DNA of 64,000 nucleotides from positions 118,743-182,742 of the forward strand of contig JAQBPO010000050.1 of assembly GCA_028287465.1 (NCBI GenBank). The letters run 5' to 3'. This stretch comes from Fibrobacterota bacterium. Lineage in GTDB: Bacteria; Fibrobacterota; Fibrobacteria; UBA11236. Both the position numbers and the translations under genes were made by a program. This document shows positions 24,423 to 33,569 of this stretch, one piece after another; the stretch's first letter is position 1, and every line of letters begins with the position of its first letter. Below the pieces are notes generated by a model. The model searched no databases. It worked only from the letters and a program-made list of their open reading frames with translations, and was not told where the DNA came from.

Positions 24423-26993
24423 TCAACCGTGTCCGGAAAGCCGCTTTCGCCCCGCCATGGTCAGCGGTTCCCCTCCGGCGCGCGGTATGGCCGACCAGGC
24501 GATCAGGCAGAGCGAAAGTCCGCTCAAGGGCATGAGCACGGCGGCCAGGAGCGGGGTCACCCATCCTTGCAGGGCGATGGCGACCGCGGCTACGTTGTAG
24601 ATTCCGGACGCCCAGAAACTGAGTCGGATGCTGCGCCGGACCGCGTTCGAAAGGCCGAGCAGGCGGGCTATATCCGAGGGCCGCGCTCCCGTGAAAAGGA
24701 TGTCGATACCGGAGAGGAGATCCACCGCTCCGCCTTCCACCGCCATGGCGAGATCGGAAGCGCCGAACAAAAGGCTGTCATTGAACCCGTCGCCTACGGC
24801 CAGGCAGCGACCGTACCGGGTCCGGTATTCCGCCGCCCACCTCCGCTTGGATTCGGGGCCCAGGGCGGCATGGAAGTCCGTGATGCCGCATGAACCCGCG
24901 AAGGCCGAAACCTTGGCCTGATTGTCACCCGAGAGCAGGGCTACGGCGATGCCCCGTTCGCGGAGTGCGGCGACGAGTTCCGGCACTTCGGGTTTGATTT
25001 CCTCGGTGAAGCGGAGGAGCGCGGCGAGGCGGCCGTCCAGGAACAGGCAGGTTTCCGCCGGACCCGCATACGCTCCCAGGGCGGCGGCCGGATCGGGCTT
25101 GGCATATCCGAGGGCGGCGAATGCGCCGTCGGGCCCGTCCCAGGCCCCCAAGCGGCATAGGCAGATTTCCCGGGGTTCCGATCCGGTCAGGCGCCCGACC
25201 ATTCCGAAATGCGCGGTCTCCTCGACGCTGTCGAAAAGGACCGGACCGGTTTTCTCCAGGGTTTCCAGGGCCCGGCAAACGGAAAGGCAGACGGGATGGA
25301 GGGAGCGCTTGGCCAAGGCATTGAGCAGGGTCAAGGCGCGCGTCTGCGCGTCGGCATTCCCTTCCCAGGGACCCGCCCAGGTCAGGCCCGAAAGGGTGCG
25401 ATGGGTGAAGGTGAGCGTCCCCGTCTTGTCGAAGAGGACGCAGCGGATATCCCGCAAGGCTTCCAGGGTCGTCTGCGCGCGGAAGTGGAATCCCATGGCC
25501 TTGGCGCGGCGGAGGCCCAGGCCGCGGCTGATGGGAGCGGCAAGGGCCAAGGCGCAGGAGCAGGAGATGATGAATACGCTGGCCGAAACGGCCAAGGCCC
25601 GGTAGATCCCTTCGGAGGCGTGCAGGAAGGCGGCCGCCGCGGCGCAGATCGCCACGGCCACGGTGAACCATTTGGCCACCGCGCCGGTCCCATCGTAAGG
25701 TGCGCGCCGCCCCCGGGCCAAGGACTCCAGATCCCGGCCCAGGGCCGCGATGCGGGTGGATCCGGCCGCCCCCGTGGCGCGGACCGCGATGCGTCCCCGC
25801 AGGTTCAGGTAGCCGGCGAACAGGCCGTCCCCATGGCGGAGGCGGGTGGCCCGGCTTTCGCCCGTCAGGAGGCTCGTATCCATCCATGCCTCGGGCGCGT
25901 CCAGGGTTCCGTCGACGGGAAGGTAGGCCCCTGCGGGCACCTCCACGGTTTCGCCCGGCTTCACCTCGTCCCATTCCACCTGCACCGTCCCGCCCGCGCG
26001 GCGGACCGGGACCTTCCCCGGACGCAAGGCTTCGAACCAGCGGCCCTTGAGCGCCAGGCCGGCCTCGAAACGCCGCACGCCCCAGCGGCCCAGGAGAAGG
26101 AAGAAGATGAGCCCGGTCAGGGAATCGGAGAAATTCGCCGAACCCCCGCGCAAGGCGGAGGATCCGGACAGGATGAACGAAAGCAGTATCCCGATTGTCA
26201 CGGTAACGTCCACGTTAAAGCGCCTGCCGCGCAGGGCGCGCCAGGCCCCGGCATAGAAGGGGTGGGCGCAATAGAGGACCGCAGGCGCGCTGAGCAGGAA
26301 GCCCATGGCCCCGAAGGCGTCGGCCCAGTCACGGCCCATGCCCCGGAAGGCACCCAGGTAGACGGAAACGGAAAAGGCCATGGAGTTGGCGAAACAGGAC
26401 GCGCTCACGGCCAAGCGGTACAGCAAGGCGCGATCCGGGGCCGGTCGCTCCGGAGCGGCCTTGGCTTTGGGGCGGAGCCGGTACCCGTAACCGCCGAACC
26501 CGTTCAGGATGCCTTTCAGGGAGGCGGCATCGGCATCGTATTCAAGGAAGGCCTCGCCATGGAGGAAATCCACTTCGAACCCGATCACGCCTGGGGTTTC
26601 GCGCAGGAGGTTCTCCAGCAGCCAGGCGCACGCGGCGCAGGTCACGTCCCGGCTTTCCAGGGTGACGGCATGCCTGCGTCCGTTCCAGTCCCCCACCGCG
26701 GCTAGGGTTCCCGGATCGTCCAGGCCCGCCAGGAAGGCGCGGTAGTCCTCGCCCGGATTCGCCTGGGGGGCGTTCTTCCCGCTTTGGCCGAGCAGATCGT
26801 AATAACGGTCCCAACCCGCGGACCCGAGCATTGCGTGGACCTGCCGGCAACCCATGCAGCAAAAAGACGATCCGTCTTCATCGCGCAGGCTGCCGTGGAG
26901 TATGGCCTGGCCGCAATGGGCGCAGGCCTGACCGGAATCCGATCGGACTTCCATCGGGGACGCCGAGGGAGCCGGGCCGGCGGGCGCGATCAT
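24423..26993 (-). CDS. ccoI: CcoI/FixI-type copper P-type ATPase for cbb3 assembly
   Basis: The 856-residue product has the CcoI-type N-terminus: CAHCGQAILHG and FCCMGCRQVHAML (zinc-ribbon-like Cys), then an HMA domain with the CxxC in VTCAACAWLLENLL. Eight membrane helices are expected. The catalytic elements are all present: LLTGESRATRLRHGDG (actuator), DKTGTLTFTH (phosphorylated Asp), SLHPVCLSVC (HP motif) and GDGFNDS. In this family the transmembrane metal site is usually CPC, but here it reads SCSCALALAAP, so Ser replaces the Pro. CcoI loads copper for the CcoN subunit. The ATG overlaps the fixH stop by one base (TGATG), and the gene is last in the operon. Confidence 0.92.
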   Translation of the reverse strand: MIAPAGPAPSASPMEVRSDSGQACAHCGQAILHGSLRDEDGSSFCCMGCRQVHAMLGSAGWDRYYDLLGQSGKNAPQANPGEDYRAFLAGLDDPGTLAAVGDWNGRRHAVTLESRDVTCAACAWLLENLLRETPGVIGFEVDFLHGEAFLEYDADAASLKGILNGFGGYGYRLRPKAKAAPERPAPDRALLYRLAVSASCFANSMAFSVSVYLGAFRGMGRDWADAFGAMGFLLSAPAVLYCAHPFYAGAWRALRGRRFNVDVTVTIGILLSFILSGSSALRGGSANFSDSLTGLIFFLLLGRWGVRRFEAGLALKGRWFEALRPGKVPVRRAGGTVQVEWDEVKPGETVEVPAGAYLPVDGTLDAPEAWMDTSLLTGESRATRLRHGDGLFAGYLNLRGRIAVRATGAAGSTRIAALGRDLESLARGRRAPYDGTGAVAKWFTVAVAICAAAAAFLHASEGIYRALAVSASVFIISCSCALALAAPISRGLGLRRAKAMGFHFRAQTTLEALRDIRCVLFDKTGTLTFTHRTLSGLTWAGPWEGNADAQTRALTLLNALAKRSLHPVCLSVCRALETLEKTGPVLFDSVEETAHFGMVGRLTGSEPREICLCRLGAWDGPDGAFAALGYAKPDPAAALGAYAGPAETCLFLDGRLAALLRFTEEIKPEVPELVAALRERGIAVALLSGDNQAKVSAFAGSCGITDFHAALGPESKRRWAAEYRTRYGRCLAVGDGFNDSLLFGASDLAMAVEGGAVDLLSGIDILFTGARPSDIARLLGLSNAVRRSIRLSFWASGIYNVAAVAIALQGWVTPLLAAVLMPLSGLSLCLIAWSAIPRAGGEPLTMAGRKRLSGHG

Positions 26994-27493
26994 CAGGGCG
27001 CCTGGTAATGGACGGTGGTTTCCGATACGGGGGCCCCGTTCTTCTCCCAGACCAGGTTCACTATCCATTGCCCCCGGCGGAGCGCGGCGTCGGGTCCCTG
27101 CCAAAGGCCCCGCCCGTTCCGCGCATCGGCGGATCGATTGAGGGTCAGGACGCGGTCTTCGCGTCCGTCGTCGGGGCGGTAGAAGCGGGCGCGGCAGACG
27201 GCCGATTCCGGGAAATCCCTTTCCGTTCCCACTTGCCATCCCGAGGCCGTCCGGCGCAGGTCGACGTGGCCGGCGTTTCGGCCCGCCGCGTTGCGCGCGA
27301 TGGACTTGTCCTCCTCGAGTCCGGAATCGTAATAATCCGCCCGCACCAGATCCCTCTGCCCATGGGAGGAAAGCCAGACCAGGTAGCAATTGGCCCCGAC
27401 CATGAGCAGGACCACCATGGCCAGGGCGATGGCCCAAAATTGTATCCCGGCGGGAAGGGGCGGGAGCGCGGATTTGGAGGGTAACACAGGCAT
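26993..27493 (-). CDS. fixH: FixH-family cbb3 assembly protein
   Basis: This 166-residue protein has one N-terminal membrane helix (about residues 14-38; FWAIALAMVVLLMVGANCYLVWL) and a periplasmic beta domain. The family-type motif VRADYYDSGLEEDKSIARNAA follows the helix, and the end VNLVWEKNGAPVSETTVHYQAP is typical of FixH. FixH is needed with FixI/CcoI for cbb3 oxidase maturation. It lies between ccoG (14 bp) and ccoI (one-base overlap). The start at 27493 is the first ATG that yields a normal N-terminus. Confidence 0.88.
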   Translation of the reverse strand: MPVLPSKSALPPLPAGIQFWAIALAMVVLLMVGANCYLVWLSSHGQRDLVRADYYDSGLEEDKSIARNAAGRNAGHVDLRRTASGWQVGTERDFPESAVCRARFYRPDDGREDRVLTLNRSADARNGRGLWQGPDAALRRGQWIVNLVWEKNGAPVSETTVHYQAP

Positions 27494-27506
27494 GACGGTT
27501 CCTTTT

Positions 27507-28931
27507 TCAGCGGCCCCAGGGGCCGGCCAGGCGTATGTCGATTTCCTCCCGGACGCCGGGAGCGGAAAGGACGAGGCCGGCATCCGCCCCTCCCCGGATG
27601 AAACCGGAGGCGGGCGTGGTGAGGTCGACGGGAAGATCCAGGGATTGCCCGCTGGCGAGGGCGAAGGAGCGGCCCTCCCAATTGGAGGTCCCGCGCGCGG
27701 CGCCGTCCCATCCCAGCATGAGGATGAGCCGTTCCGACCCGTTGTTGCGGAGGTGCAAGGTGAAGGTGTTGAGGACGGAATCCGCCCCGACCCGGACATA
27801 GGGCGATTGGCCCCGGCGGAGCAGGTCATGGGCTACGGCGGGCCGGCGGGCGAGGAGGATGGCGGAGGCGGACGCCATGATCAGGGCCAGGGCCGCGTAG
27901 GCGAAGAGGCGCCAGGGTTTCCCGCTCCTGGGCTTGCCCTGCAGGTCCCGGAGGGAGGCGTACCGGACCAGCCCGACGGGTTTCTTCCACGCGGTCATGG
28001 TGCGATCGCAGGCGTCGATGCAGCGGGCGCAGCCGATGCATTCCAATTGCTGGCCCATGCGGATGTCGATGCCCGTGGGGCAGACCAGGACGCACTGGCG
28101 GCAATCGGTGCAATCGCCCAGGCCTTCGCGGGATCCGCGGGGTCCCTTGCCGCGGCGCTCCCCGCGGGCGGAATCGTAGGCGATGACGGAGGTGTCCTCG
28201 TCCACCAGCACGCTCTGGAAGCGGGCATAGGGGCAGATGAGGATGCAGGCCTGTTCGCGGAAGAAGGCGAACACGTAGTAGAATACCGCGGCGAAGGCGA
28301 TCACCAGGGCGAGGCCGGGCCAGTTCTCGGCGGAAGGGTGGGCCATGGCGTAAAGCAGGTTCCTGGTGCCCCAGAAATAGGCCAGGGCGCTGTTGGCGAT
28401 CCAGGCGGCGACGAGGGCGAAGGCGGCATGCTTGGCGACCTTGCGCCATAGCCAGGCGAAATCCGCCGGGCCGGCATCCCGCGCCTTGCGGACGGAAGAC
28501 TTGCCTTCGATGGCCTTTTCGATGGGCGCGAACAGGAATTGCAGGAACACGGTCTGCGGGCAGGCCCAGCCGCACCAGATGCGGCCCAGGCGCGCCGTGC
28601 CGAGGAAGGCCAGCAAGACGAAGGAGAAGAAGGCCGGAAGGAAAATCGGGATGTCCTGGACCCAGAAGGCGTGGCCCAGGGCGATGACCTTGCGGCCGTA
28701 CCAGTCCACCCGCACCAGGGAATCGCCGCGCCAATGCAGCCAGGGCAGGCCCAGATAGAGGATCATGAGCGCCCAGGCCACCTTATGCCGGCTGCGCGTG
28801 AAGCGGCCGGTAACCTCCCGGGGATAGAGCCATAGGCGCAGGCCGCCCTCGCCGATGGTCCCTTGGGTTTCGCCGATGCGGCCGCCTCCCGGTTCCGGCG
28901 GGAGGCCCGAAGCGGGGGGTTCGGCGATCAC
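27507..28931 (-). CDS. ccoG: CcoG-type ferredoxin-like cbb3 accessory protein
   Basis: The 474-residue product has four to five membrane helices and a polyferredoxin core. WCGWACPQTVFLQFLFAPIEKAIEG and CPYARFQSVLVDEDT are CcoG signatures. Two 4Fe-4S clusters are bound by CTDCRQCVLVCPTGIDIRMGQQ and CIGCARCIDACD. The C-terminus is an Ig-like periplasmic FixG_C domain (NTFTLHLRNNGSERLILML). CcoG is a cupric reductase aiding copper insertion into cbb3 oxidase. I start it at the GTG at 28931, which overlaps the ccoP stop as GTGA; the next in-frame Met lies inside the first helix, too late. Confidence 0.9.
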   Translation of the reverse strand: MIAEPPASGLPPEPGGGRIGETQGTIGEGGLRLWLYPREVTGRFTRSRHKVAWALMILYLGLPWLHWRGDSLVRVDWYGRKVIALGHAFWVQDIPIFLPAFFSFVLLAFLGTARLGRIWCGWACPQTVFLQFLFAPIEKAIEGKSSVRKARDAGPADFAWLWRKVAKHAAFALVAAWIANSALAYFWGTRNLLYAMAHPSAENWPGLALVIAFAAVFYYVFAFFREQACILICPYARFQSVLVDEDTSVIAYDSARGERRGKGPRGSREGLGDCTDCRQCVLVCPTGIDIRMGQQLECIGCARCIDACDRTMTAWKKPVGLVRYASLRDLQGKPRSGKPWRLFAYAALALIMASASAILLARRPAVAHDLLRRGQSPYVRVGADSVLNTFTLHLRNNGSERLILMLGWDGAARGTSNWEGRSFALASGQSLDLPVDLTTPASGFIRGGADAGLVLSAPGVREEIDIRLAGPWGR

Positions 28932-29521
28932 GGTTCCTTGACTCCCTGGGGCGCCTTGGGATTGGCGACGGCATTGCCTCGCAGGCTCAGGACGAATGCG
29001 GCCGCTTGGCGTACCTTCTCCGCGCCGAGCACGGGCTTCCAGGCGGGCATGCCCTTGTCGGGATAGCCGCCGGTCACCGAAGCCAGCACCGCTTGGGGGC
29101 TTCCGCCATGGAGCCAGTATGCATCCGTGAGGTTGGGCCCCACCACGCCCTGGCCCTTTTCGCCATGGCAGGCGACGCAGTTGGATTTGAATACGGCTTC
29201 GCCGCCGGAAATGGAAGAGGGGGACTTCAGGAAGGCCACCAGCTCCTCCCCCCCGAATTCGCGGGCCTGGGCCGAACCGGTTTCCTTTTCGGCCATCCTC
29301 ACGGCGGCCATGTATTCCGCCCCGCTGGAGCCCAGGCTCTGCCCCACGCCGGCCGATCTGGACAAGGCCCAGCCCTGGCCGGTATAGAAGGCCATGTATA
29401 ATACCGCCTGGATGATGCAGCCGTAGAAGAGGTACACGAACCAATTGGGCAGGGGATTGTCGTATTCCCGGATCCCGTCATTGTCCTGGTGGGACTCCAG
29501 GAGCTTATCCTTCTCTTCCAT
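28928..29521 (-). CDS. ccoP: CcoP-like cbb3 subunit with a single heme domain
   Basis: The 197-residue protein begins with the CcoP N-terminus: DGIREYDNPLPNWFVYLFYGCIIQAVLYMAFY, a charged segment and one membrane helix. One cytochrome c domain follows, with the heme site NCVACHGEKGQG (near residue 115) and axial Met in GMPAW. Classical CcoP has two such domains and is about 300 residues; this version has one. The linker EYMAAVRMAEKETGSA precedes the heme domain. It overlaps ccoQ upstream by 17 bp and ccoG downstream, in an intact operon, so it is presumably functional. Confidence 0.88.
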   Translation of the reverse strand: MEEKDKLLESHQDNDGIREYDNPLPNWFVYLFYGCIIQAVLYMAFYTGQGWALSRSAGVGQSLGSSGAEYMAAVRMAEKETGSAQAREFGGEELVAFLKSPSSISGGEAVFKSNCVACHGEKGQGVVGPNLTDAYWLHGGSPQAVLASVTGGYPDKGMPAWKPVLGAEKVRQAAAFVLSLRGNAVANPKAPQGVKEP

Positions 29522-29708
29522 CGCGTCCTCCTTCGGCTTCGCCGTTTCCCGGTTCGCCCAGGGCCATGCGGGCCAGGTTCCCGTAGAAATCCCCGGAACC
29601 GGGACGGTAGAGCCAGATCAGCATGACCGCGCAGGACACCAGGAAAATCACGAACGAGAGGACGGGCCACATCGTGAGCCCGGACCGTTCCATCACCAAG
29701 CGGATCAT
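29505..29708 (-). CDS. ccoQ: CcoQ-like small cbb3 subunit
   Basis: This 67-residue protein has one membrane helix (about residues 13-34; [24 protein letters not shown]) and a short charged tail, the size and layout of CcoQ/FixQ. Its ATG overlaps the ccoNO stop (ATGA), and its end overlaps ccoP. Position between ccoNO and ccoP supports the call more than sequence does. Confidence 0.75.
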   Translation of the reverse strand: MIRLVMERSGLTMWPVLSFVIFLVSCAVMLIWLYRPGSGDFYGNLARMALGEPGNGEAEGGRDGREG

Positions 29709-31894
29709 TTCATTCCTCCATTCAGGGTAACCGGCGCCGGTTGCGCGAGTGGCGCCTCCGGGATCGGTGCCGGCGCATTCAGTTTATCCCGCCACTTGAT
29801 ATCGGTCCCCAGGCGCTGCAGATAAGCGATGAGGGCCACCACTTCCATGTTCTCCATGCCCGCGATGCCTTCCTTCGCCAGGTCGTCGCCGATTCCCTTG
29901 GCCTGGGCCCGGGCCAGGGTCACGCAATCCTTGGCCTCGGCATCCGTATAGGGGACGCCCAGCTTGCGCATCACCTTCATCTTTTCCTTGAGCAGGCTGA
30001 GGTCCAGCTTTTCGTCCAGCAGGAACCGGTAGGACGGCATGATGGAACCGGGCGAGGTGAGGCGCGGATCGTCCAGGTGGCGCAGATGCCACAGGTTGTT
30101 GTACTTGCCGCCTACGCGGTGGAGATCCGGGCCCGTGCGCTTGGAACCCCATTGGAAGGGATGGTCGTACACGAACTCCCCGGGCTTGGAATAGTCGCCG
30201 TAACGGGCGACCTCGTCCCGGAAGGGGCGCACCATCTGGGAGTGGCAGTTGTAGCATCCTTCGCGCACGTAGACGTCCCGCCCTTCCAGTTCCAGGGGCG
30301 TATAGGGCTTGACCGCCGTCAGGGTGGGCACGTTGGCCTCGATGAGGAAGGTCGGGACCATCTCCACGATGCCGCCGATGGCGATGACGATGGCGGTGAG
30401 GATGCCGAGGGCGAAGGGACGGCCTTCCAGCACCGCATGCCAATAGCGCGCCATGGCGGGTTCCGGCGCGTTATGGGCGATCTCGGCGACCATCGCCTCC
30501 TCGTCCACGGGCTTGGGGGCGGCCCGGATGGTCCGGAACACGTTGTACACCATCACGAAGAGCCCGCCCAGGTACAGGGATCCGCCCACCGCGCGCAGGT
30601 AGTACAGGGGTATCAGCTTGGTCACGATTTCGGTGAAGTTCGGGTAGGCGAGCACGCCTTCGGAGGTGAACTCCTTCCACATCAGGCCTTCCGTGATGCC
30701 GGCGATCCACATGGACACCACGTAGAAGAGGATGCCGACCAGGGCCGTCCAGAAATGGGCGTTGGCGAGGGCCTGGCTGTGGAGCGGGGTGCGCCACAGG
30801 CGGGGGACCAGCCAGTAGATCATGCCGAATACCAGCAGGCCCACCCAGCCGATGGCGCCGGAATGCACGTGGCCGATGGTCCAATCCGTGTAATGGGAAA
30901 GCGCGTTCACGGACTTGATGGCCATGAGCGGGCCTTCGAAGGTGGCCATGCCGTAGAAGGTGATGGACGCGGCGAAGAACTTGAGGATGGGATCGGTGCG
31001 CAGCTTGTGCCAGGCCCCCCGCAGGGTCAGGAGGCCGTTGAGCATGCCGCCCCAGGAGGGCGCGAGCAACATCACGGAGAAGACCATGCCCAGGTTCTGG
31101 GCCCAATCCGGCAGGGCGGTATAATGGAGATGATGGGGCCCGGCCCAGATGTAAAGGAAGACCAGCGCCCAGAAGTGCATCACGGAAAGGCGATAGGAGT
31201 ATACGGGGCGTTCGGCCGCCTTGGGGACGAAGTAGTACATGAGGCCGAGGAACGGGGTGGTGAGGAAGAAGCCCACCGCGTTATGGCCGTACCACCATTG
31301 CACCAGGGCGTCCTGGACGCCGGCGTAGAGGGGATAGCTCTTGGTGAGGGAGACCGGGATGGCCAGGCCGTTCACGATATGCAGCACGGCGATGGTGATG
31401 ATGGTGCCCATGTAGAACCACAAGGCGACGTAGAGATGCCTTTCCCGGCGCTTGGCGACGGTGCCGAAGAAGTTCACGGCGAAGACGACCCAGACCAGGG
31501 CCAGCACGATGTCCAGGGACCATTCCAGTTCCGCGTATTCCTTGCCTTGGGTGCTTCCGCACAGGAACCCGATGCCGCCGAGCAGGATGACCGCCTGCCA
31601 TCCCCAGAAATGGATCCAGGACAGGGCGTCGCTGAACAGGCGCGTCTTGAGCAGGCGTTGGGTGGAGTAATAGACCCCGCAGAAGATGGCGTTGCCTCCG
31701 AACGCGAAGATGACCGCATTGGTATGGAAAGGCCGGAGGCGGCCGAAGTTGATGTACTTGATCCCAAGGTTGAACTTCCAGTTCGCCAGCTCCAAGGCCA
31801 GGTAGAGGCCCGCGGACATCCCTATCACGCCCCAGACCAGGGTGGCCAGCAGGAACCAGCGCGTTATCTTGTCGTCGTATTTGATGCGGATCAT
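29705..31894 (-). CDS. ccoNO: Fused CcoN-CcoO cbb3 oxidase catalytic and mono-heme subunit
   Basis: The 729-residue product joins two subunits. Residues of about 1-475 are CcoN, with twelve helices and heme-copper His motifs: [47 protein letters not shown] and [16 protein letters not shown]. Residues of about 500-729 are CcoO, with an N-terminal helix ([21 protein letters not shown]) and a cytochrome c site [16 protein letters not shown], followed by [16 protein letters not shown]. The enzyme reduces O2 to water with high affinity and conserves energy. CcoN-CcoO fusions are known in several phyla, so this is a variant and not an error. The ATG at 31894 follows the ccoS stop by one base. Confidence 0.95.
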   Translation of the reverse strand: MIRIKYDDKITRWFLLATLVWGVIGMSAGLYLALELANWKFNLGIKYINFGRLRPFHTNAVIFAFGGNAIFCGVYYSTQRLLKTRLFSDALSWIHFWGWQAVILLGGIGFLCGSTQGKEYAELEWSLDIVLALVWVVFAVNFFGTVAKRRERHLYVALWFYMGTIITIAVLHIVNGLAIPVSLTKSYPLYAGVQDALVQWWYGHNAVGFFLTTPFLGLMYYFVPKAAERPVYSYRLSVMHFWALVFLYIWAGPHHLHYTALPDWAQNLGMVFSVMLLAPSWGGMLNGLLTLRGAWHKLRTDPILKFFAASITFYGMATFEGPLMAIKSVNALSHYTDWTIGHVHSGAIGWVGLLVFGMIYWLVPRLWRTPLHSQALANAHFWTALVGILFYVVSMWIAGITEGLMWKEFTSEGVLAYPNFTEIVTKLIPLYYLRAVGGSLYLGGLFVMVYNVFRTIRAAPKPVDEEAMVAEIAHNAPEPAMARYWHAVLEGRPFALGILTAIVIAIGGIVEMVPTFLIEANVPTLTAVKPYTPLELEGRDVYVREGCYNCHSQMVRPFRDEVARYGDYSKPGEFVYDHPFQWGSKRTGPDLHRVGGKYNNLWHLRHLDDPRLTSPGSIMPSYRFLLDEKLDLSLLKEKMKVMRKLGVPYTDAEAKDCVTLARAQAKGIGDDLAKEGIAGMENMEVVALIAYLQRLGTDIKWRDKLNAPAPIPEAPLAQPAPVTLNGGMK

Positions 31895-31895
31895 C

Positions 31896-32078
31896 CTATT
31901 TCCCCGTTTCCTTTTTTCCCTGGGTCTGTTTTCCTTGGGGGTTCCCGTCGAACAAGACCCGCCAGCGCGGGCTTTCCAGATCATCGAATTGCCCGCTGCG
32001 GATCGACGCCACGCAAAGCGCGACGAAGGTTCCCGCCAATAGCAGCGATACCGGTATGAGCAGGAGCAGGACCGACAT
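31896..32078 (-). CDS. ccoS: CcoS cbb3 maturation protein
   Basis: This 60-residue protein has one N-terminal helix ([21 protein letters not shown]) followed by the CcoS-type segment [20 protein letters not shown]. CcoS is needed for heme and copper cofactor insertion into cbb3 oxidase. Its ATG overlaps the cytochrome c stop by one base (TGATG), and its stop is one base before the ccoNO ATG. Confidence 0.9.
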   Translation of the reverse strand: MSVLLLLIPVSLLLAGTFVALCVASIRSGQFDDLESPRWRVLFDGNPQGKQTQGKKETGK

Positions 32079-32602
32079 CAGCGGGCCTTTTCCGGGCGCC
32101 AGGCCGAGGCCATGGCCTCGTCCACGGGATGGTACAGGCCGCGGACTCCGTCGAGGGTGCCCAGATAATGCACGATGGCCCAACGATCCTGGACGGTCAG
32201 GGAGGCGGCGAACCCGATCATGGCGGTTCCCGGGCTGCCTTCGGACAAGGTGCGGTAGATGTCCTGGGGTTCGCGGCCGCGGGTCCATCGGGCCTTGGCG
32301 TCCTGGAAGTTCCGGGGCGGCGGCGTCAGCGAAGCCGCGGCCGGTCCCTTGCCGTCGGCCATGGGCCCGTGGCAGGCCACGCAATTGGCTTGGAAAAGGG
32401 TCCTTCCCTTTTCCTCGTCCCCGGGAGAGCCCATCACGACGGACTTGAAGTCGATGGCCATGCCCGCCGGCGTCCCCGACTTCGGGTAGGCGACGGATGC
32501 CAGGTGCTCGCCGTCCCGCACGCCCAACAGGGCGCATATCGGCCCGGCCAGGCCCAGGAAGCCCGCAATCAAAAAGAATTCCATTGTCCTGCGATTATCC
32601 AT
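32078..32602 (-). CDS. Mono-heme cytochrome c of the cbb3 operon
   Basis: The 174-residue product has an N-terminal signal/anchor helix (about residues 8-28) and one cytochrome c domain. The heme site is ANCVACHGPMADGKGP, and a likely axial Met is in GTAMIGF. The domain resembles small cytochromes that deliver electrons to oxidases. Because CcoP here has lost one heme domain, this protein may act as a separate electron donor; that is inference. It sits between the SafE-like gene and ccoS. Confidence 0.85.
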   Translation of the reverse strand: MDNRRTMEFFLIAGFLGLAGPICALLGVRDGEHLASVAYPKSGTPAGMAIDFKSVVMGSPGDEEKGRTLFQANCVACHGPMADGKGPAAASLTPPPRNFQDAKARWTRGREPQDIYRTLSEGSPGTAMIGFAASLTVQDRWAIVHYLGTLDGVRGLYHPVDEAMASAWRPEKAR

Positions 32603-32617
32603 GTGCTTCTCCTCGTC

Positions 32618-33319
32618 TCAATGACAGGCCGCGGCCGCCCCGGCCGTGATGAGGGTGAATACCCTCCAGGCCGAAAGGCCCAGGAACGCGGCGCCCAATG
32701 CGTTGCGGTAGCGAATTCTGATCCAACCGGGAATGGCCTTGGTCCCCAGGGGCAAGGCGACGAAAACCGGCAGGGTGGCGATGCCGAGCAGCACCATGCC
32801 CCCGGCGGATTGCCAGGCATGATCCAGGCCCATCCCCCAGAGCAGAACGGCATGGGTGCTTGGGCAGGGAAGGAGGCTGGCGGCGAGACCGGCGGGGAAC
32901 AGGGCCTTGCGGCCGGCTCCGGAAGCGGCGAGGGAGCCGAGCCATCGGGACGGGAACAGGGAACCCAAGCGCTTCTCGAGATCGAACGCGGAAGGCCTGA
33001 ACCCCAGGAGGCCGAAGCCGAAGAGCGCATAGGCCAGGGCCAAGGCCGTCCCCGCGGCGATGCGGAAGGCCGGGGAGGAAAGACCCGCTACGGCCTGGCC
33101 AAGGAGTCCCACCGTACCACCCAGGATACCGTAACCCAGGATGCGACCGGCGTGGTACATCCAGATATGCCTGCCGCGGCCGTTGGCCGAGAGGAAGATA
33201 TGGATGGGGCCGCACATGCCCGCGCAGTGGGTGAATGAGCTCCCCAGGCCCACCGCGATGGGGAAGAGGGCGCCCGCCGCCGAAGCGGCGATCCCGAGTG
33301 ATGTGATTCCGGTTTCCAA
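32618..33319 (-). CDS. SafE/DsbD-like membrane protein of the cbb3 operon (CcoA/UreH-type)
   Basis: The 233-residue protein has six or so helices with the sulfite-exporter TauE/SafE-like (UreH-type) signature GLGSSFTHCAGMCGPIHIFLS near residue 30, and a second Cys-Pro motif in AASLLPCPSTHAVLLWGMG. Such proteins often accompany cbb3 operons (sometimes called CcoH/cbb3-associated) and are thought to handle copper or thiol chemistry. The gene is first in the minus-strand operon. The start is a TTG at 33319 preceded by GAGGG at 7-base spacing; no ATG gives a full N-terminus. Confidence 0.8.
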   Translation of the reverse strand: METGITSLGIAASAAGALFPIAVGLGSSFTHCAGMCGPIHIFLSANGRGRHIWMYHAGRILGYGILGGTVGLLGQAVAGLSSPAFRIAAGTALALAYALFGFGLLGFRPSAFDLEKRLGSLFPSRWLGSLAASGAGRKALFPAGLAASLLPCPSTHAVLLWGMGLDHAWQSAGGMVLLGIATLPVFVALPLGTKAIPGWIRIRYRNALGAAFLGLSAWRVFTLITAGAAAACH

Positions 33320-33403
33320 TTACTTGCCCTCGATGTCCTGACGAGGACAAAGATATCAAGCGGGCACCCCTTGGATCCCATCCGGAATTGTGCCAAAAGG
33401 CCA

Positions 33404-33421
33404 TGCCATTTTGCCAAAATG
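33404..33421. promoter_or_regulatory. Predicted activator (enhancer) site upstream of the K+ channel gene
   Basis: TGCCATTTTGCCA at 33404-33416 overlaps a perfect 7-1-7 palindrome (CATTTTG-C-CAAAATG, 33407-33421). It lies about 107 bp upstream of the -24 element at 33523 and could also serve the cbb3 operon on the other strand. Confidence 0.6.
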
Positions 33422-33521
33422 TCCCGGATCCCCATGGCCGCCAGGCTCGTATCCAGGCCGTTCCGAGCCATAATGCGCCCCTGCGGGGTTGATAAGGGGC
33501 CGGTGGAAAAACGGATGTTCC

Positions 33522-33537
33522 GGGCACGGGATTTGCA
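33522..33537 (+). promoter_or_regulatory. Sigma54 promoter of the K+ channel gene
   Basis: GGGCACGGGATTTGCA has GG at 33523-33524 and GC at 33535-33536 with exactly ten bases between. It matches the -24/-12 consensus except for one flanking base. A transcript would start near 33548. Confidence 0.75.
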
Positions 33538-33569
33538 ATTTAAGCGCGGATGCGGAAACCGGAATCGAT

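Noticed and set aside
26994..27437. N-terminal extension of CcoI in the same frame
   Set aside because: It overlaps fixH in another frame and is Arg/Pro/Gly-rich; the CcoI family N-terminus begins after 26993.
29741..32059. A 772-codon plus-strand frame opposite ccoNO
   Set aside because: It mirrors the oxidase codons and shows His/Gly/Asp-rich low-complexity sequence; ccoNO is clearly the real gene.
33351..33370. FNR-like box upstream of the cbb3 operon (TTGATATCTTTGTC on the minus strand)
   Set aside because: Only the first half matches TTGAT-N4-ATCAA, so it is not supportable as an FNR site.
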